Source: Rhizobiaceae bacterium (GTDB lineage: Bacteria; Pseudomonadota; Alphaproteobacteria; Rhizobiales; Rhizobiaceae). Taken from it: a stretch of 64,000 bases of DNA. The notes beneath the pieces were generated by a model. It was not told the origin of the DNA and made no database searches. It was given only the letters and a program-made list of their open reading frames with translations. The stretch lies in NCBI GenBank assembly GCA_019635795.1, contig JAHBYV010000009.1, positions 62,001 through 126,000 of the forward strand, written 5' to 3'. Made by a program: the position numbers and the translations under genes. Shown piece after piece: positions 54,160 to 64,000 of this stretch. The stretch's first letter is position 1. Every line of letters begins with the position of its first letter.

Positions 54160-54744
54160 CTATAGTCCAAACAACTGCACGAGCATCACGACTGTCAGTA
54201 TTGTGACGACGAACATCGCCACAAAGACACCCGTTGCAAGAGCCGCGCCCTTTCCAATTGCGGCGTTGGTCAATCGCCAGATCAGCACAAGCGTCACGAT
54301 ATAGACAATCTGCCAGAGCGGCTCCATCGACTTGTCGAAGTCGGGCGCGAAGAGACGCAGCAAAGACACCGGCAGCATGAACCATGCAATCACCACTGAC
54401 GCCCAGTTGGTGGAAACCACATAGGCTATAAAGCGGTCGGCTATGCCTATCGTGCGGGCCGCAAGCGCGAGCAGCATCAGGGGAACAATCCAGGCCGACA
54501 GCTCAATGACGCCATTCGCCAACGTGACGTAGGAGCGCGACCATCCATTCCCAGAAGTTGATATATAGTCGCTTGCAGATGCCAGCCAGCTAAGCAGAAG
54601 CGGCGGAAAGGCGAGTGGAATCGCGGCGAACGAGTTCCAGAACCCGTCAACGGAAAGGTCCATGTGCTTTAGCCCGTCGGGCTTGCCAAACATCATGCGA
54701 ACCGCGCCGTATAGCGCGTTGCGCACATAGCCTGTTTCGGACAT
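54160..54744 (-). CDS. Conserved integral membrane protein of unknown function
   Basis: This 194-residue protein has about five hydrophobic segments, for example FAAIPLAFPPLLLSWLASA, VIELSAWIVPLMLLALAA, VVIAWFMLPVSLL, IVYIVTLVLIW and VAMFVVTILTVVMLVQL. I recognise no catalytic motif. It starts at an ATG one base after the dapE stop, so it is translationally linked to dapE; a TTG at 54753 overlapping that stop is an alternative. A similar gene accompanies dapE in related rhizobia. Its role is unknown. Confidence 0.75.
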   Translation of the reverse strand: MSETGYVRNALYGAVRMMFGKPDGLKHMDLSVDGFWNSFAAIPLAFPPLLLSWLASASDYISTSGNGWSRSYVTLANGVIELSAWIVPLMLLALAARTIGIADRFIAYVVSTNWASVVIAWFMLPVSLLRLFAPDFDKSMEPLWQIVYIVTLVLIWRLTNAAIGKGAALATGVFVAMFVVTILTVVMLVQLFGL

Positions 54745-54745
54745 T

Positions 54746-55933
54746 TCACTCAAACCAGTCGGATAGAAAGCGTTGGTAAATCTGTGTCAGCGTCTCAAGA
54801 TCGGCGAGGTCAACACGCTCATCAACCATGTGCATGGTTTTGCCAACCAGCCCGAACTCAACCACGGGACAATAATCCTTGATGAAACGCGCGTCGGACG
54901 TGCCGCCAGATGTGGAAAGCGCCGGGCGCTTGCCTACCACCGCCTCGACGGATTTTGACAGCGTTTCGAGAAGCTTGTCATCGCGCGTCAGGAATACATG
55001 GCTTGGGCGATCTCTCCACACCAGATCGAAGCTGATCGGCTCCTTGCGGCCAGCGCGATATTTCGTTCGGCTCGCCGCACGGTCGAGCCTGTTGTGCACT
55101 TCCGCTTGCAAGCTTTCCGCGGTCCACGTGTCGTTGAAGCGTATATTGAACGCGGCGCTCGCCCGCGCAGGCGTGACATTTACAGCCGGATTGCCAACAT
55201 CAACGGTCGTTACTTCCAGATTGGTTGGCTGAAAATCCTTGGTGCCATTGTCGAACGGCGGAACCAGCAGCGCGTCGAGCAAAGTCAGCATGCCACGCAC
55301 CGGGTTGTCGGCCAGGTGCGGATAGGCTGCATGGCCCTGCACCCCGTTCACGGTAAGAATACCGGAGATTGATCCGCGCCGACCGATCTTGATCATTTCG
55401 CCAAGTGTGTCGGGATTGGTAGGCTCGCCGACGATCGCGGCGTCCCAATTTTCCCCGCGACCCGCGGCCCATTCGAGGAGCTTTATCGTTCCATTGATCG
55501 ACGGCCCTTCCTCGTCGCCGGTAATGACCAGAGACACGGAGCCTTTCGGCTTTCCACTTTTCTCCACATGGCGCGCAAGCGCTGCAATGAAGCACGCAAT
55601 GCCGCCCTTCATATCGACAGCGCCGCGGCCATACATCTGCCCGTCGCTGATTGCCGCGGAGAACGGCGGATGCGTCCAGGCGCTCTCATCACCCACAGGC
55701 ACAACATCCGTATGTCCGGCAAACATGAGATGCGGCCCGTTGCCCGATAGCCGCGCGTAGAGATTCTCAACGTCCGGCGTGCCCTCCTCCCGGAACAACG
55801 GACGGTCGATGGTAAAGCCCATTGGACGCAACATCGCTTCCAACGCCGTCAGTGCGCCCCCCTCAGCGGGCGTTACGGAAGGACATCTGATTAGTGTCGC
55901 CAGATTTTCTGCGGGGTCGGTGGGCAGTTTCAT
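54746..55933 (-). CDS. dapE: Succinyl-diaminopimelate desuccinylase
   Basis: This 395-residue M20 metallohydrolase makes LL-diaminopimelate for lysine and cell wall synthesis. Metal ligands appear in [12 protein letters not shown] and [10 protein letters not shown]. The catalytic glutamate is in [12 protein letters not shown]. Further family blocks are [25 protein letters not shown] and the late [13 protein letters not shown]. It lies downstream of DUF805 and dapD on the same strand, 9 bp after the DUF805 gene. Confidence 0.96.
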   Translation of the reverse strand: MKLPTDPAENLATLIRCPSVTPAEGGALTALEAMLRPMGFTIDRPLFREEGTPDVENLYARLSGNGPHLMFAGHTDVVPVGDESAWTHPPFSAAISDGQMYGRGAVDMKGGIACFIAALARHVEKSGKPKGSVSLVITGDEEGPSINGTIKLLEWAAGRGENWDAAIVGEPTNPDTLGEMIKIGRRGSISGILTVNGVQGHAAYPHLADNPVRGMLTLLDALLVPPFDNGTKDFQPTNLEVTTVDVGNPAVNVTPARASAAFNIRFNDTWTAESLQAEVHNRLDRAASRTKYRAGRKEPISFDLVWRDRPSHVFLTRDDKLLETLSKSVEAVVGKRPALSTSGGTSDARFIKDYCPVVEFGLVGKTMHMVDERVDLADLETLTQIYQRFLSDWFE

Positions 55934-55942
55934 GGTGCCGTA

Positions 55943-56344
55943 TCACCTGCGAGCTTTCGGCGGCGGCATATCGCGCACCGAGCCATATTTGTTTGGACCC
56001 TTCGTGCCGGGATATATGCTCAGGATGAAGTAGCCGATAATGGAAATCATCGGCACGGCAATCAGAACCGAGAAAAATGGCGGAACGTTCATGTCCTGCA
56101 ATCGCTTGGCGCTGAGCGCAATCATTGGCCAGAGCGTGACGATGAAGAGCAGAAGAATAAGCTGGTCCAGACCGGGTGTCTGCCACGGGTCAGTCGCGCC
56201 AACGGGCATATGCACCAGCACCCGGCGATAAACCATGAGACTCGAAAGCACCGAGATCAGCATGGTTGCCAGAAAATAAGGCAAGCGGGTGAGCCTGCCC
56301 GCCGGCTTCAGGAACAGCCAGATATAGTCAATGCGGTTTTTCAA
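55943..56344 (-). CDS. DUF805 membrane protein
   Basis: This 133-residue inner-membrane protein has about four hydrophobic segments and the DUF805 features [14 protein letters not shown] near the start, [17 protein letters not shown] in the middle and GTKGPNKYG near the end. Its function is unknown. It overlaps dapD by 4 bp and is followed closely by dapE, so it is part of the diaminopimelate operon. Confidence 0.87.
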   Translation of the reverse strand: MKNRIDYIWLFLKPAGRLTRLPYFLATMLISVLSSLMVYRRVLVHMPVGATDPWQTPGLDQLILLLFIVTLWPMIALSAKRLQDMNVPPFFSVLIAVPMISIIGYFILSIYPGTKGPNKYGSVRDMPPPKARR

Positions 56345-57195
56345 TCGCGCAGCAATTCGTTGATAGAGGTCTTGGAACGTGTCTTTTCGTCAACGCGCTT
56401 GACGATGACGGCACAATAAAGGCTGGGGCCGGGATTGCCATTCGGCAGCGGATTACCAGGCATTGTTCCAGCAACGACAACCGAATGAGGCGGAACCTCG
56501 CCATAAAAAATCTCGCCGGTTGCGCGATCAACGATCTTGGTGGACTTGCCGATGAAAACACCCATCCCGAGCACAGAGCCTTCGCGAACGATGCAGCCTT
56601 CGACGACTTCAGAACGCGCGCCGATGAAACAATTGTCTTCAATGATTGTAGGACCGGCCTGCATTGGCTCCAGCACACCGCCAATGCCCACGCCGCCGGA
56701 GAGATGGACGTTCTTGCCAATCTGGGCGCATGAACCAACCGTCACCCATGTATCCACCATCGTTCCCGAATCGACATAGGCACCAAGGTTCACAAAAGAT
56801 GGCATCAGCACAACGCCGGGAGCCACATAGGCCGAGCGGCGCACGATGCAATTCGGCACGGCGCGAAAACCAGCCTTCTCGAACTCCATCGCGCCCCATC
56901 CGTCGAACTTCGATGGAACCTTGTCCCACCAAACCGAATCGCCGGGTCCGCCTTTGATGACATCCATGGGCGCCAGGCGGAAGGACAGAAGCACCGCCTT
57001 TTTGAGCCATTGGTTCACGGTCCACTGGCCGTCGCTCCCGCGTTCGGCCACGCGCGCCACGCCCTTGTCGAGCAAATCAAGCGAGGTCTCGACGGCTTCA
57101 CGCACCTCGCCACGTGTAGAGGTCGAGATTGACTCGCGATCGTCAAACGCCTTCTCGATTGCTTTTTCGAGGGCAGCTAGATCGTGTTTCAACAT
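56341..57195 (-). CDS. dapD: Tetrahydrodipicolinate N-succinyltransferase
   Basis: This 284-residue enzyme succinylates tetrahydrodipicolinate in the diaminopimelate pathway. The N-terminal helical domain ends near residue 100, with [14 protein letters not shown] left-handed beta-helix of hexapeptide repeats follows ([57 protein letters not shown]). It starts the dapD-DUF805-dapE operon. Confidence 0.97.
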   Translation of the reverse strand: MLKHDLAALEKAIEKAFDDRESISTSTRGEVREAVETSLDLLDKGVARVAERGSDGQWTVNQWLKKAVLLSFRLAPMDVIKGGPGDSVWWDKVPSKFDGWGAMEFEKAGFRAVPNCIVRRSAYVAPGVVLMPSFVNLGAYVDSGTMVDTWVTVGSCAQIGKNVHLSGGVGIGGVLEPMQAGPTIIEDNCFIGARSEVVEGCIVREGSVLGMGVFIGKSTKIVDRATGEIFYGEVPPHSVVVAGTMPGNPLPNGNPGPSLYCAVIVKRVDEKTRSKTSINELLRD

Positions 57196-57332
57196 GGATT
57201 GCTCCGTTACGCGGTGTTAAGGGCTGTTCTGGACAGTGGTTTGGAAAACGCGGCGAACCTATGCCAAGGATTCGGGTGGGTCAATCGCACATGCAACGTA
57301 GTTTGCCGCAACAATGTTTGAGGAATTAGTGC

Positions 57333-58175
57333 ATGAATCAGGACAAAGCCGGCTGGACACCTCTTCCCCACTCGGATGAGGATCTGGAACGCGCCAAAAG
57401 CGTGCCCGATACCCCGCAAACACGAGCGCCAACATATCGCCTCGCCTGGACCGATGAAGACTTCATGACACGGCGCGATTTACGACCCGTGCGCCTTCAA
57501 CTTGAATTGCTCAAGACTGAAATGACATTGGCCGAGCGGGGAATCCGTTCCACCGTTGTGATGTTTGGGGGCGCGCGCCTGCCTGCGCCCGGCGAGGATG
57601 CCTGGGCTGCGAAAAACGAACAGCAGCGTGAAAACCTGCTCAACAATGCCAAGTATTATGAGGAAGCGCGCCTGTTTGCGCAGCTTTGCTCCAAGCATTC
57701 GGCCGCATCCTACTACCGCGAATTTGTCGTGGTGACCGGTGGTGGGCCGGGCGTTATGGAGGCAGGCAATCGCGGAGCTGCCGAGGTCGGCGCGCCTTCC
57801 ATCGGCCTCAACATCGTGCTGCCGCACGAACAGGCACCCAACATCTATGTGACACCCGATCTCTGCTTCAATTTCCACTATTTCGCTATTCGCAAGATGC
57901 ACTTCGTGATGCGCGCAAAGGCTGTTGTGGTGTTTCCGGGCGGTTTTGGAACCCTCGACGAATTTTTTGAGACATTGACCTTGATTCAGACAGGTCGAAT
58001 GGAGCGGGTTCCGGTCATTCTCTTCGGCAAGGATTTCTGGAAGCACGCGCTCAACCTGGATTACCTGGCAGAGCAAGGCACTATTTCGCCGGGCGATCAG
58101 GACATCATTGACTATGCAGAAACGGCCGACGACGCGTGGAATATCATCTCGAAGTTCTACGAACTGGAATCGTGA
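57333..58175 (+). CDS. LOG/TIGR00730 family Rossmann-fold protein
   Basis: This 280-residue protein shows VVTGGGPGVMEAGNRGAAE (about 132-150) and the signature VVVFPGGFGTLDEFFETLTL, with the PGGxGTxxE motif of cytokinin riboside 5'-monophosphate phosphoribohydrolases (LOG) and bacterial nucleotide hydrolases. An extra N-terminal region of roughly 75 residues distinguishes it from short LOG proteins. It probably hydrolyses the N-glycosidic bond of a nucleoside monophosphate. Its 3' end overlaps the convergent HAD gene by 19 bp. Confidence 0.88.
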   Translation: MNQDKAGWTPLPHSDEDLERAKSVPDTPQTRAPTYRLAWTDEDFMTRRDLRPVRLQLELLKTEMTLAERGIRSTVVMFGGARLPAPGEDAWAAKNEQQRENLLNNAKYYEEARLFAQLCSKHSAASYYREFVVVTGGGPGVMEAGNRGAAEVGAPSIGLNIVLPHEQAPNIYVTPDLCFNFHYFAIRKMHFVMRAKAVVVFPGGFGTLDEFFETLTLIQTGRMERVPVILFGKDFWKHALNLDYLAEQGTISPGDQDIIDYAETADDAWNIISKFYELES

Positions 58176-58867
58176 AGGATCGTATTGAGGAAAGACGACA
58201 AATCGTCGGTCACGAAATCCACATCGTCGTCAAAAGCCGGGTCGCGTTCCCATATTTCGGAGAATGTCGGCTCAAAATTGCGCGGCACTATCAAAACTGT
58301 GGTCATGCCCATGGCCTTGGGCTGTTGAAGATTGCGCGCCAGATCTTCAAACATGACTGCATTGCTGCCATTGATGCGGTGGAGCTGCACGAATTTTTCA
58401 TAGGCATATCGCGCGGGCTTGGGTGACATGTCTGCCGCAACGATGTCAAAAATATCGTCGAAATGGTCGAGAATTCCGAGTTGCCGCGCCGTGCGTTCCG
58501 CGTGACGGCGGTCACCATTCGTGAGAATGAACTTGCGACCCGGCAATTGATGGATGGCCGTACCCAGAACAGGATCGGGAACCAGCCACGAATAATCGAT
58601 ATCGTGAACCTTCTCCAGAAAGTCATCGGGATCGATCTTGTGCCGCGCCATCAACCCGTTCAGCGTCGTGCCGTACTCCTTATAGAGGTCCTTCTGCAGC
58701 TTTCGCGCTTCTTCGCGCGAAATGCTGAGCAGCTCGGATACATATCCCGTCATCTTTACATCAATCTGCGAGAAAAGATTGGTGTGGTGCGGGTACAGCG
58801 TATTGTCGAGGTCAAATACCCAGTCGGTTACATGCGCGAATCGGGCGGGATCGGGTTTCATTGTCAT
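58157..58867 (-). CDS. HAD family pyrimidine 5'-nucleotidase
   Basis: This 236-residue haloacid dehalogenase-like phosphatase shows motif I WVFDLDNTLYPH (nucleophile and acid aspartates), motif II KFILTNGDRRHAE, motif III lysine in MSPKPARYAYEKF and motif IV VMFEDLARN. It matches the SDT1-like pyrimidine nucleotidases common in alphaproteobacteria. The ATG at 58867 has CAGG close upstream; 58861 is also possible. A longer frame to 58927 lacks support. Confidence 0.9.
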   Translation of the reverse strand: MTMKPDPARFAHVTDWVFDLDNTLYPHHTNLFSQIDVKMTGYVSELLSISREEARKLQKDLYKEYGTTLNGLMARHKIDPDDFLEKVHDIDYSWLVPDPVLGTAIHQLPGRKFILTNGDRRHAERTARQLGILDHFDDIFDIVAADMSPKPARYAYEKFVQLHRINGSNAVMFEDLARNLQQPKAMGMTTVLIVPRNFEPTFSEIWERDPAFDDDVDFVTDDLSSFLNTILHDSSS

Positions 58868-58998
58868 TGAACCTGAATACGGCATGTTGCGCGCAGTTTG
58901 AAGGGCATATTCGTCAACAGCGTGCACCCTTGCCCGTCGTCAATCATTGATTGTGTCGGGATCTGTTCATCGCTTGCAGCAGATTGTAAGTGACCGTC

Positions 58999-59904
58999 AT
59001 GGAACTCTGGATACCCATCACCATTGCTGCCGCATTTCTTCAAAATCTGAGGACAGCCGCACAAAAGAAACTTCAAGGATCGCTCGGGACGACGGGCGCA
59101 AGCTTTGTGCGCTTCGGGTTCGGGTTTCCGATCGCGATTGCCTATGTTCTGGCCCTGCATTTCATCGGAGGCAGGCCGTTCCCGGAACTGTCCTGGAGTT
59201 TCCCGGTCTGGGCGTTGGTGGGCGGCGTTGCACAAATTGCAGCAACCATTGTGCTGGTTCACATGTTCACGCTCCGCAATTTTGCAGTCGGCACCGCCTA
59301 CTCCAAAACAGAGCCGGTTCAGGCGGCATTGTTCGCGTTTGTGGTTTTGGGTGAACGGCTCACTCCCGCATCAATCTGGGCAATCATCATCGGCGTCGTC
59401 GGCGTGATGTTGATATCGGTCGCACGCGCACCGTTATCATGGCGTAGCCTCGCGACTGCACTGCTCGGAAAAACAGCCCTGACTGGTATTTTATCGGGAG
59501 CGCTTTTTGGCATATCGGCTGTGGCCTATCGCTCGGCCTCTCTCTCGCTTGGCGGCGAGGACCGCATCATGCAGGCAGCCATGTCGCTGGCGGTGGCAAC
59601 CACGCTGCAAACCATCATCATGGTCATCTGGATGGCGATACGTGATCCCGGAGAATTTGGCAGGGTAGCGCGCGCCTGGCGCGCTTCCTCAATCATCGGA
59701 CTTGCGAGCGTTGTTGGCTCGGCATGTTGGTTCACCGCAATGGCGCTACAGCACGTTGCTTATGTGCGGGCGCTCGGCCAGATCGAATTGATCTTCACCT
59801 TCGCCACATCGATCTTCGTGTTCAAGGAACGGATCAATGTGTTTGAAGCGGCAGGATGCGTCCTGATCGTCGGCGGCATATTGCTGCTGCTATCGAGCGC
59901 TTAA
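58999..59904 (+). CDS. EamA-type drug/metabolite transporter
   Basis: This 301-residue protein has about ten membrane helices in two EamA repeats. The first repeat ends in [20 protein letters not shown], the usual PxxxxxxxxxxLGE pattern, and the second repeat in [20 protein letters not shown]. It probably exports a small metabolite, with substrate unknown. The ATG at 58999 is preferred to the GTG three codons upstream. Its TAA overlaps the argB stop in the palindrome TTAA. Confidence 0.87.
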   Translation: MELWIPITIAAAFLQNLRTAAQKKLQGSLGTTGASFVRFGFGFPIAIAYVLALHFIGGRPFPELSWSFPVWALVGGVAQIAATIVLVHMFTLRNFAVGTAYSKTEPVQAALFAFVVLGERLTPASIWAIIIGVVGVMLISVARAPLSWRSLATALLGKTALTGILSGALFGISAVAYRSASLSLGGEDRIMQAAMSLAVATTLQTIIMVIWMAIRDPGEFGRVARAWRASSIIGLASVVGSACWFTAMALQHVAYVRALGQIELIFTFATSIFVFKERINVFEAAGCVLIVGGILLLLSSA

Positions 59905-60797
59905 GGAACGATAAGCGTACCCGCGCCATGCTCGGTGAACAATTCCAGAAGAACCGAATGCGGTGTCTTGCCGTTCAGGATAACGACGCCTTCGACGCCA
60001 CGCTCAATTGCCTCAATGCAGGTCTCGACCTTCGGGATCATGCCACCGGAGATCGTTCCGTCCTTTATAAGCGTGCGTGCCTGTGAAACCGTCAGCTCAT
60101 CAATGAGCTTCTTGTCCTTGTCCAACACGCCCGGAACGTCCGTGAGGAACAATAGCCGCGTGGCGTTCAGCGCACCTGCAATCGCACCGGCAAAGGTGTC
60201 GGCGTTGATATTGTAGGTATGGCCATCACGACCGGGCGCGACGGGTGCAAGCACCGGAATCATTTCCGACCGCGCGAGAAGGTCAAGAAGTGTGCGATCA
60301 ACCTCAACCGGCTCACCGACAAATCCCAGATCGACAACCTTTTCTATGTTGGAATCGGGATCAACCATCGTCTTTTTGGCCTTTTCGGCAAAGACCATGT
60401 TGCCATCCTTGCCGCACAGGCCGATTGCCCACTCGCCTTCAGCGTTGATGAGGGCCACAATTTCCTTGTTGATCGAACCGGCAAGCACCATTTCGACGAT
60501 TTCGACTGTTCGCTGATCGGTGACGCGCAGGCCGCCTTCGAACTTCGACTCGATGCCCATGCGGTTCAGCATTGCTCCGATCTGTGGGCCGCCGCCATGC
60601 ACGACGATGGGGTTCACGCCCGATTGCTTCAGCAGAGCTATATCGCGCGCGAAAGCCTTGCCCAGCGCATTGTCGCCCATCGCATGGCCGCCATATTTCA
60701 CAACCACCGTCTTGTTTTCATAGCGCTGCATGTAGGGAAGAGCGCGGGACAAAAGGTCGGCCTGTGCCTCGGCAGTGTGTTGAATTTCGGCGGTCAT
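59901..60797 (-). CDS. argB: Acetylglutamate kinase
   Basis: This 298-residue amino acid kinase phosphorylates N-acetylglutamate in arginine synthesis. The phosphate-binding glycines are in [11 protein letters not shown] and [18 protein letters not shown]. The substrate arginine is in [18 protein letters not shown], and [14 protein letters not shown] and [17 protein letters not shown] are the C-terminal signatures. The long form with the N-terminal extension is the arginine-inhibited hexameric type. It follows engB by 36 bp. Confidence 0.96.
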   Translation of the reverse strand: MTAEIQHTAEAQADLLSRALPYMQRYENKTVVVKYGGHAMGDNALGKAFARDIALLKQSGVNPIVVHGGGPQIGAMLNRMGIESKFEGGLRVTDQRTVEIVEMVLAGSINKEIVALINAEGEWAIGLCGKDGNMVFAEKAKKTMVDPDSNIEKVVDLGFVGEPVEVDRTLLDLLARSEMIPVLAPVAPGRDGHTYNINADTFAGAIAGALNATRLLFLTDVPGVLDKDKKLIDELTVSQARTLIKDGTISGGMIPKVETCIEAIERGVEGVVILNGKTPHSVLLELFTEHGAGTLIVP

Positions 60798-60833
60798 CGT
60801 TCGTCCATCATGTAACAGCGAATGGATATTGCT

Positions 60834-61487
60834 CTAGCGCCCTTCCACGGTGGCGGCAATCGCCTCTCGCAACTCTTCAATACCTGCGTTTTTCTCTGAA
60901 GATGTTGAGAGAATGTGAGGATAGGCCGCAGGGCGCTTTTTAATACGCTCGGCAGTTTCCGATATGAGGCGCGGAACACCGGTTGCCTTTATCTTATCAG
61001 TCTTTGTCAAAACGATCTGATACGACACGGCCGCTTTGTCGAGCAGCGATAAAACCTCTTCATCATTGGCCTTGATACCGTGTCGCGCATCAATCAACAC
61101 GTAAACACGCTTCAGCGTGGCGCGTCCGCGCAAATAGTCGAATACGAGCCGCGTCCACCTGTCCACCTGCTCCTTCGGCGCTTGCGCATAGCCGTAACCG
61201 GGCATGTCGACCAGCGCGAGGGGAGGCAGATCAGCCCCCTCGCCCGAATAGCCGTCCGGCACGAAGTAGTTCAGCTCCTGTGTGCGGCCCGGCGTGTTTG
61301 ACGTGCGCGCAAGGCCCTTCTGGCCAACCAGAGCGTTTATGAGCGACGACTTACCGACATTCGAACGACCCGCGAACGCCACTTCCGCCGGACCTTCCGG
61401 CGGCAGATAGCGCATATCCGGAACGCCCCTGATGAAAATCCAGGGCCGCCCGAAATAAGGCTGCGCGCTTGCCGATGGGTTGCTCAC
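60834..61487 (-). CDS. engB: Ribosome biogenesis GTPase EngB (YsxC/YihA)
   Basis: This 217-residue GTPase is needed for 50S assembly. G1 is [16 protein letters not shown]2 [11 protein letters not shown]3 [11 protein letters not shown]4 LTKTDK and G5 STSSEKN. I use the GTG at 61487 with AGGAG eight bases upstream; an in-frame ATG at 61580 would overlap yidC by 59 bp. It lies 34 bp after yidC on the same strand. Confidence 0.95.
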   Translation of the reverse strand: MSNPSASAQPYFGRPWIFIRGVPDMRYLPPEGPAEVAFAGRSNVGKSSLINALVGQKGLARTSNTPGRTQELNYFVPDGYSGEGADLPPLALVDMPGYGYAQAPKEQVDRWTRLVFDYLRGRATLKRVYVLIDARHGIKANDEEVLSLLDKAAVSYQIVLTKTDKIKATGVPRLISETAERIKKRPAAYPHILSTSSEKNAGIEELREAIAATVEGR

Positions 61488-61521
61488 AATCTGCGCTCCT
61501 GTTGCCGTGTGAAACCGCTGC

Positions 61522-63321
61522 CTATTCGGCAGTCTTCGGCTTCTTGCGGAACAGACCCACCAGATTGTCCCAAAGCTCAATCTTCGCGCCCTGACGCTTC
61601 ATGATGACGCCCTGCTGGACGATCGACAGGAAGTTGTTCCACGCCCAGTAGATAACGAGACCAGCCGGGAACGATGCAAGCATGAAGGTGAAGATTACCG
61701 GCATCCAGTTGAAGATCATGGCCTGCGCCGGATCGGGCGGAGTCGGGTTCATGCGCATTTGCAGGAACATGGTTACGCCCATGATGATCGGCCACACGCC
61801 AATCATGAGGAAGGCCGGAACCGCGAATGGCAGAAGCCCGAACAGGTTGAATATCGATGTCGGATCTGGCGCCGCAAGGTCCTGTATCCAGCCATAGAAC
61901 GGCGCATGGCGCATTTCGATGGTGATGTAGAGAACCTTATACAGCGCGAAGAATACCGGGATCTGCACCAGCACCGGCCAGCAACCCGCGAGCGGATTGA
62001 TTTTCTCGGTCTTGTACAGCTCCATCATGGCCTGCTGCTGCTTCATCTTGTCATCCGCATATTTCTCGCGGATTTCCAGCATCTTCGGCTGCACCAACTT
62101 CATCTTTGCCATCGACTTGTAGGACTTGTTGGCCAGCGGATAGAAAATCAGCTTGACCACAACGGTCGTTGCAAGAATTGCGAGGCCGAAATTGCCCAGC
62201 ATCTTGTAGAGAAAATCGATGAGCTGGAACATTGGCTTGGTGATGAAGTAGAACCAGCCCCAGTCGATCATGAGGTCGAATTGGCGGATGTTGCGGTCCT
62301 TCTCGTAATTATTGATGGTCGCGACTTCCTTAGCGCCAGCAAAAACGAGATTTTCAAGCGTTGCGGACTGACCCGGCGCAATCGTAAAGCCATCGGTCAG
62401 GAAATCAGCCTGAAAGCGCGGACGCCCATCGTCAAAATATGAGAATGCTGGCTGGAATGCCTGCTTGCCGGAAGGAACGAGCGCCACAGCCCAGTATTTA
62501 TCCGTGATGCCGAGCCAGCCGTCTTCCGATTTGCCCGGTTTGATCTGCTTGTCGTCCTCAATCTTGCTGTAGGTTATCTCTTGCAGCCCCTCTTCGCCCG
62601 TGACGCCGATCAAGCCTTCATGCAGAACATAGATCGAGGCGTGCTCCGGCTTTCCGAAGCGCGTGACCCGGCCATAACCCGAAAGCGTAACCGGTTGGCC
62701 GGAATCGTTGGTCACCGTATCGGTGACAGTAAACATGTACTCCGAATCAACGGAGATCGTGCGCTTGAAAGTGAGCCCCTTGTCGTTGACAAAGGTGAGC
62801 GTGATCGGCTTGGCGGGGGTCAGTTCTGTTCCGTCTGCAGTCCAGACCGTGTCTGGTCCCGGCAATGCGCCGACGTCACCTGCCCCGGTGAAGCCCAGCT
62901 CCGCGAAATAGCCCTTGGGGAGTGACTGCGGGCTCAGCAGATCAATTATAGGAGAATTCGGCTCGACCGTCTCGCGGTAGTCCTTGAGCTTCAGATCATC
63001 CAGACGACCGCCGACCAGATTGATTGACCCGGACAGGCTGGGAGTTTCGATCTTCACGCGCTGCCCCGCCGCACCCAGTGCCTGCGCGCGGTTTGCCGCT
63101 GTTGCATCAACCGGCCCGCCGGGAATGGCGCCCTGAGGCGCGGCGGTGGGGATGTCGTTGCCCGGCTGAGCGGCCTGCTGCGCGGCCTGTTCGCGCTGCG
63201 TTTCCACTTGCTGCTGCTGGCGCTGGGCCTCGATGCGCGGGTTCATGTAGAACACTTGCCACAGCGTCAGGATCAGCACCGACAATGCGATGGTGATGAA
63301 GAAGTTGCGGTTATTTTCCAT
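61522..63321 (-). CDS. yidC: Membrane protein insertase YidC
   Basis: This 599-residue protein inserts and folds inner-membrane proteins with or without Sec. It has an N-terminal anchor ([20 protein letters not shown]), a Gln/Ala-rich linker (about 35-60), a large periplasmic beta domain (about 80-345) and the conserved five-helix core from [19 protein letters not shown] onward, with [18 protein letters not shown] and [18 protein letters not shown]. It is part of the rpmH-rnpA-yidC-engB run. The membrane-insertion RbmA-like small YidD is not seen between rnpA and yidC. Confidence 0.97.
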   Translation of the reverse strand: MENNRNFFITIALSVLILTLWQVFYMNPRIEAQRQQQQVETQREQAAQQAAQPGNDIPTAAPQGAIPGGPVDATAANRAQALGAAGQRVKIETPSLSGSINLVGGRLDDLKLKDYRETVEPNSPIIDLLSPQSLPKGYFAELGFTGAGDVGALPGPDTVWTADGTELTPAKPITLTFVNDKGLTFKRTISVDSEYMFTVTDTVTNDSGQPVTLSGYGRVTRFGKPEHASIYVLHEGLIGVTGEEGLQEITYSKIEDDKQIKPGKSEDGWLGITDKYWAVALVPSGKQAFQPAFSYFDDGRPRFQADFLTDGFTIAPGQSATLENLVFAGAKEVATINNYEKDRNIRQFDLMIDWGWFYFITKPMFQLIDFLYKMLGNFGLAILATTVVVKLIFYPLANKSYKSMAKMKLVQPKMLEIREKYADDKMKQQQAMMELYKTEKINPLAGCWPVLVQIPVFFALYKVLYITIEMRHAPFYGWIQDLAAPDPTSIFNLFGLLPFAVPAFLMIGVWPIIMGVTMFLQMRMNPTPPDPAQAMIFNWMPVIFTFMLASFPAGLVIYWAWNNFLSIVQQGVIMKRQGAKIELWDNLVGLFRKKPKTAE

Positions 63322-63342
63322 GGGAAGCCCTTGGGTGGTCGG

Positions 63343-63678
63343 CTATTTGCGGCGCAGTCGCCGTGAAAGCTCGACCTTGATGGTTTCGAACGGCACCGCA
63401 ATGACGTCTTTGCGGGCCACGATCACATAGTCCATGCCTGGCACCATGTCAGTGGCGGCATGAACGCGCAGGGCCTCTTTAAGCCGCCTGCGAATGCGGT
63501 TGCGCTGAACGGCATTGCCGTTCTTCTTCGTAACCGTGAAGCCGACGCGTGCCGGCTCCATATCGCCACGGGCGCGTGTTTCCATGAGAAATAGCGGGCC
63601 GCCACGCCTTTGGCCCTCCCGCACTTTCAGGAACTCCGCCCGCTTGCGAAGTCGTCCATAGGGACGTTTTTCGGCCAT
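63343..63678 (-). CDS. rnpA: Ribonuclease P protein component
   Basis: This 111-residue basic protein is the RNase P cofactor for 5' tRNA maturation. The family signature is [20 protein letters not shown] (residues about 52-71), flanked by RVGFTVTKK and DYVIVARKD. It starts 17 bp after rpmH and lies 21 bp before yidC. Confidence 0.95.
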   Translation of the reverse strand: MAEKRPYGRLRKRAEFLKVREGQRRGGPLFLMETRARGDMEPARVGFTVTKKNGNAVQRNRIRRRLKEALRVHAATDMVPGMDYVIVARKDVIAVPFETIKVELSRRLRRK

Positions 63679-63695
63679 GCGGCCTGCCCGCCGCC

Positions 63696-63830
63696 CTAGG
63701 CGGACAAACGCTTGCGGCCACGGTTACGACGGGCAGCTACGACCTGACGGCCGCTCTTTGTTGCCATGCGTGCGCGGAATCCGTGACGGCGCTTGCGAAC
63801 GAGCTTTGATGGTTGGTAAGTGCGCTTCAT
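63696..63830 (-). CDS. rpmH: 50S ribosomal protein L34
   Basis: This 44-residue protein reads [20 protein letters not shown] at its start and [11 protein letters not shown] at its end, an unmistakable L34. It is a small, highly basic 50S protein. No clear Shine-Dalgarno sequence precedes the ATG at 63830, where the leader reads ttaaaataa. A good promoter lies about 120 bp upstream (63975-63946). It heads the rnpA-yidC-engB group. Confidence 0.97.
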   Translation of the reverse strand: MKRTYQPSKLVRKRRHGFRARMATKSGRQVVAARRNRGRKRLSA

Positions 63831-63945
63831 TTATTTTAATACCGCGGTGTGCGGCCCTTCTTGGTTCTGTTCTTGAACAGGAGCTGGCTCAAGCCCTTCC
63901 GGCACAACAAAAAATGCGCCGGGATGTCGGCCCGAACGTGCGGCG

Positions 63946-63975
63946 GCTTATATTTGTACCGGAACGGGGAGTCAA
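63946..63975 (-). promoter_or_regulatory. Predicted promoter of rpmH
   Basis: On the minus strand TTGACT (63975-63970), an 18-base spacer and TATAAG (63951-63946) make a near-consensus sigma-70 promoter, leaving an untranslated leader of roughly 110 bases before rpmH. The leader is GC-rich with no riboswitch that I recognise. Confidence 0.55.
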
Positions 63976-64000
63976 CCGAGCCAGACGCGCTGGCCAAACT

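Noticed and set aside
63831-64000. Chromosomal origin next to rpmH
   Set aside because: No DnaA-box cluster, AT-rich unwinding element or dnaA gene is visible; in this order the origin commonly lies elsewhere.
1-64000. CRISPR array, prophage, insertion sequence or toxin-antitoxin module
   Set aside because: No regularly spaced repeats, transposase, integrase, structural phage genes or small paired toxin genes were seen on either strand.

Overview
The window looks like a chromosomal segment of an alphaproteobacterium of the order Hyphomicrobiales (Rhizobiales), close to the Brucellaceae/Phyllobacteriaceae. The pointers are the AglEFGAK alpha-glucoside system, the tandem YejA proteins with YejBEF, CycM, DUF6481, a DnaX without its zinc cysteines, and the run argB-engB-yidC-rnpA-rpmH. 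No prophage, insertion sequence, CRISPR array or tRNA was found. The only structural RNA is the 4.5S SRP RNA; one riboswitch is present.

Region 1 (1-8.2 kb) is a catabolic island that I read as aerobic nicotinate/nicotinamide degradation through 6-hydroxynicotinate reduction. A five-gene minus-strand operon, every junction overlapping by 4 bp, encodes the FAD subunit and a fused 2Fe-2S/molybdopterin subunit of a hydroxylase, a 6-hydroxynicotinate reductase-like iron-sulfur protein, a UPF0280 protein and a MarR regulator. A nicotinamidase gene is divergent from it, and a ferredoxin-NADP reductase gene lies downstream. The operon promoter and the fpr upstream region share a near-palindrome centred on GTATAC, which suggests one regulon and ferredoxin-driven ring reduction.

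Region 2 (8.2-10.7 kb) holds rpsA and cmk. Region 3 (10.8-18.5 kb) is the aglEFGAK operon with a divergent LacI-type aglR; two identical CAAAGCGCTTTG palindromes serve the two genes.

Region 4 (18.5-37.3 kb) deals with amino sugars and peptidoglycan fragments. A minus operon (BadF-type kinase, GntR regulator, SIS-type glucosamine-6-phosphate deaminase, NagA) faces a plus operon (MurQ, ABC sugar-binding protein, two permeases, a Gfo/Idh/MocA oxidoreductase, ATPase). Each is preceded by a tandem TTGGTATT-type direct repeat about 22 bp from its first start codon. Next to them lie a GhrA-like dehydrogenase and the yejA1-yejA2-yejB-yejE-yejF importer, of the type that brings muropeptides into rhizobial cells lacking AmpG. 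Together they could form a peptidoglycan-salvage island that uses ABC transporters instead of a PTS.

Region 5 (37.3-64 kb) is mainly housekeeping: cycM, kdsB, pheA, nudC, a HIT protein, ffs, dnaX-ybaB, a SleB-type lipoprotein, recR, a lytic transglycosylase, two luciferase-like monooxygenases, a DUF6481 protein, sugE behind a guanidine-II riboswitch, rmuC, def-fmt-GNAT-truA, dapD-DUF805-dapE-membrane protein, a LOG-type protein, a HAD pyrimidine nucleotidase, an EamA transporter, argB, engB, yidC, rnpA and rpmH. Intergenic gaps are short; none above 300 bases lacks a described element.
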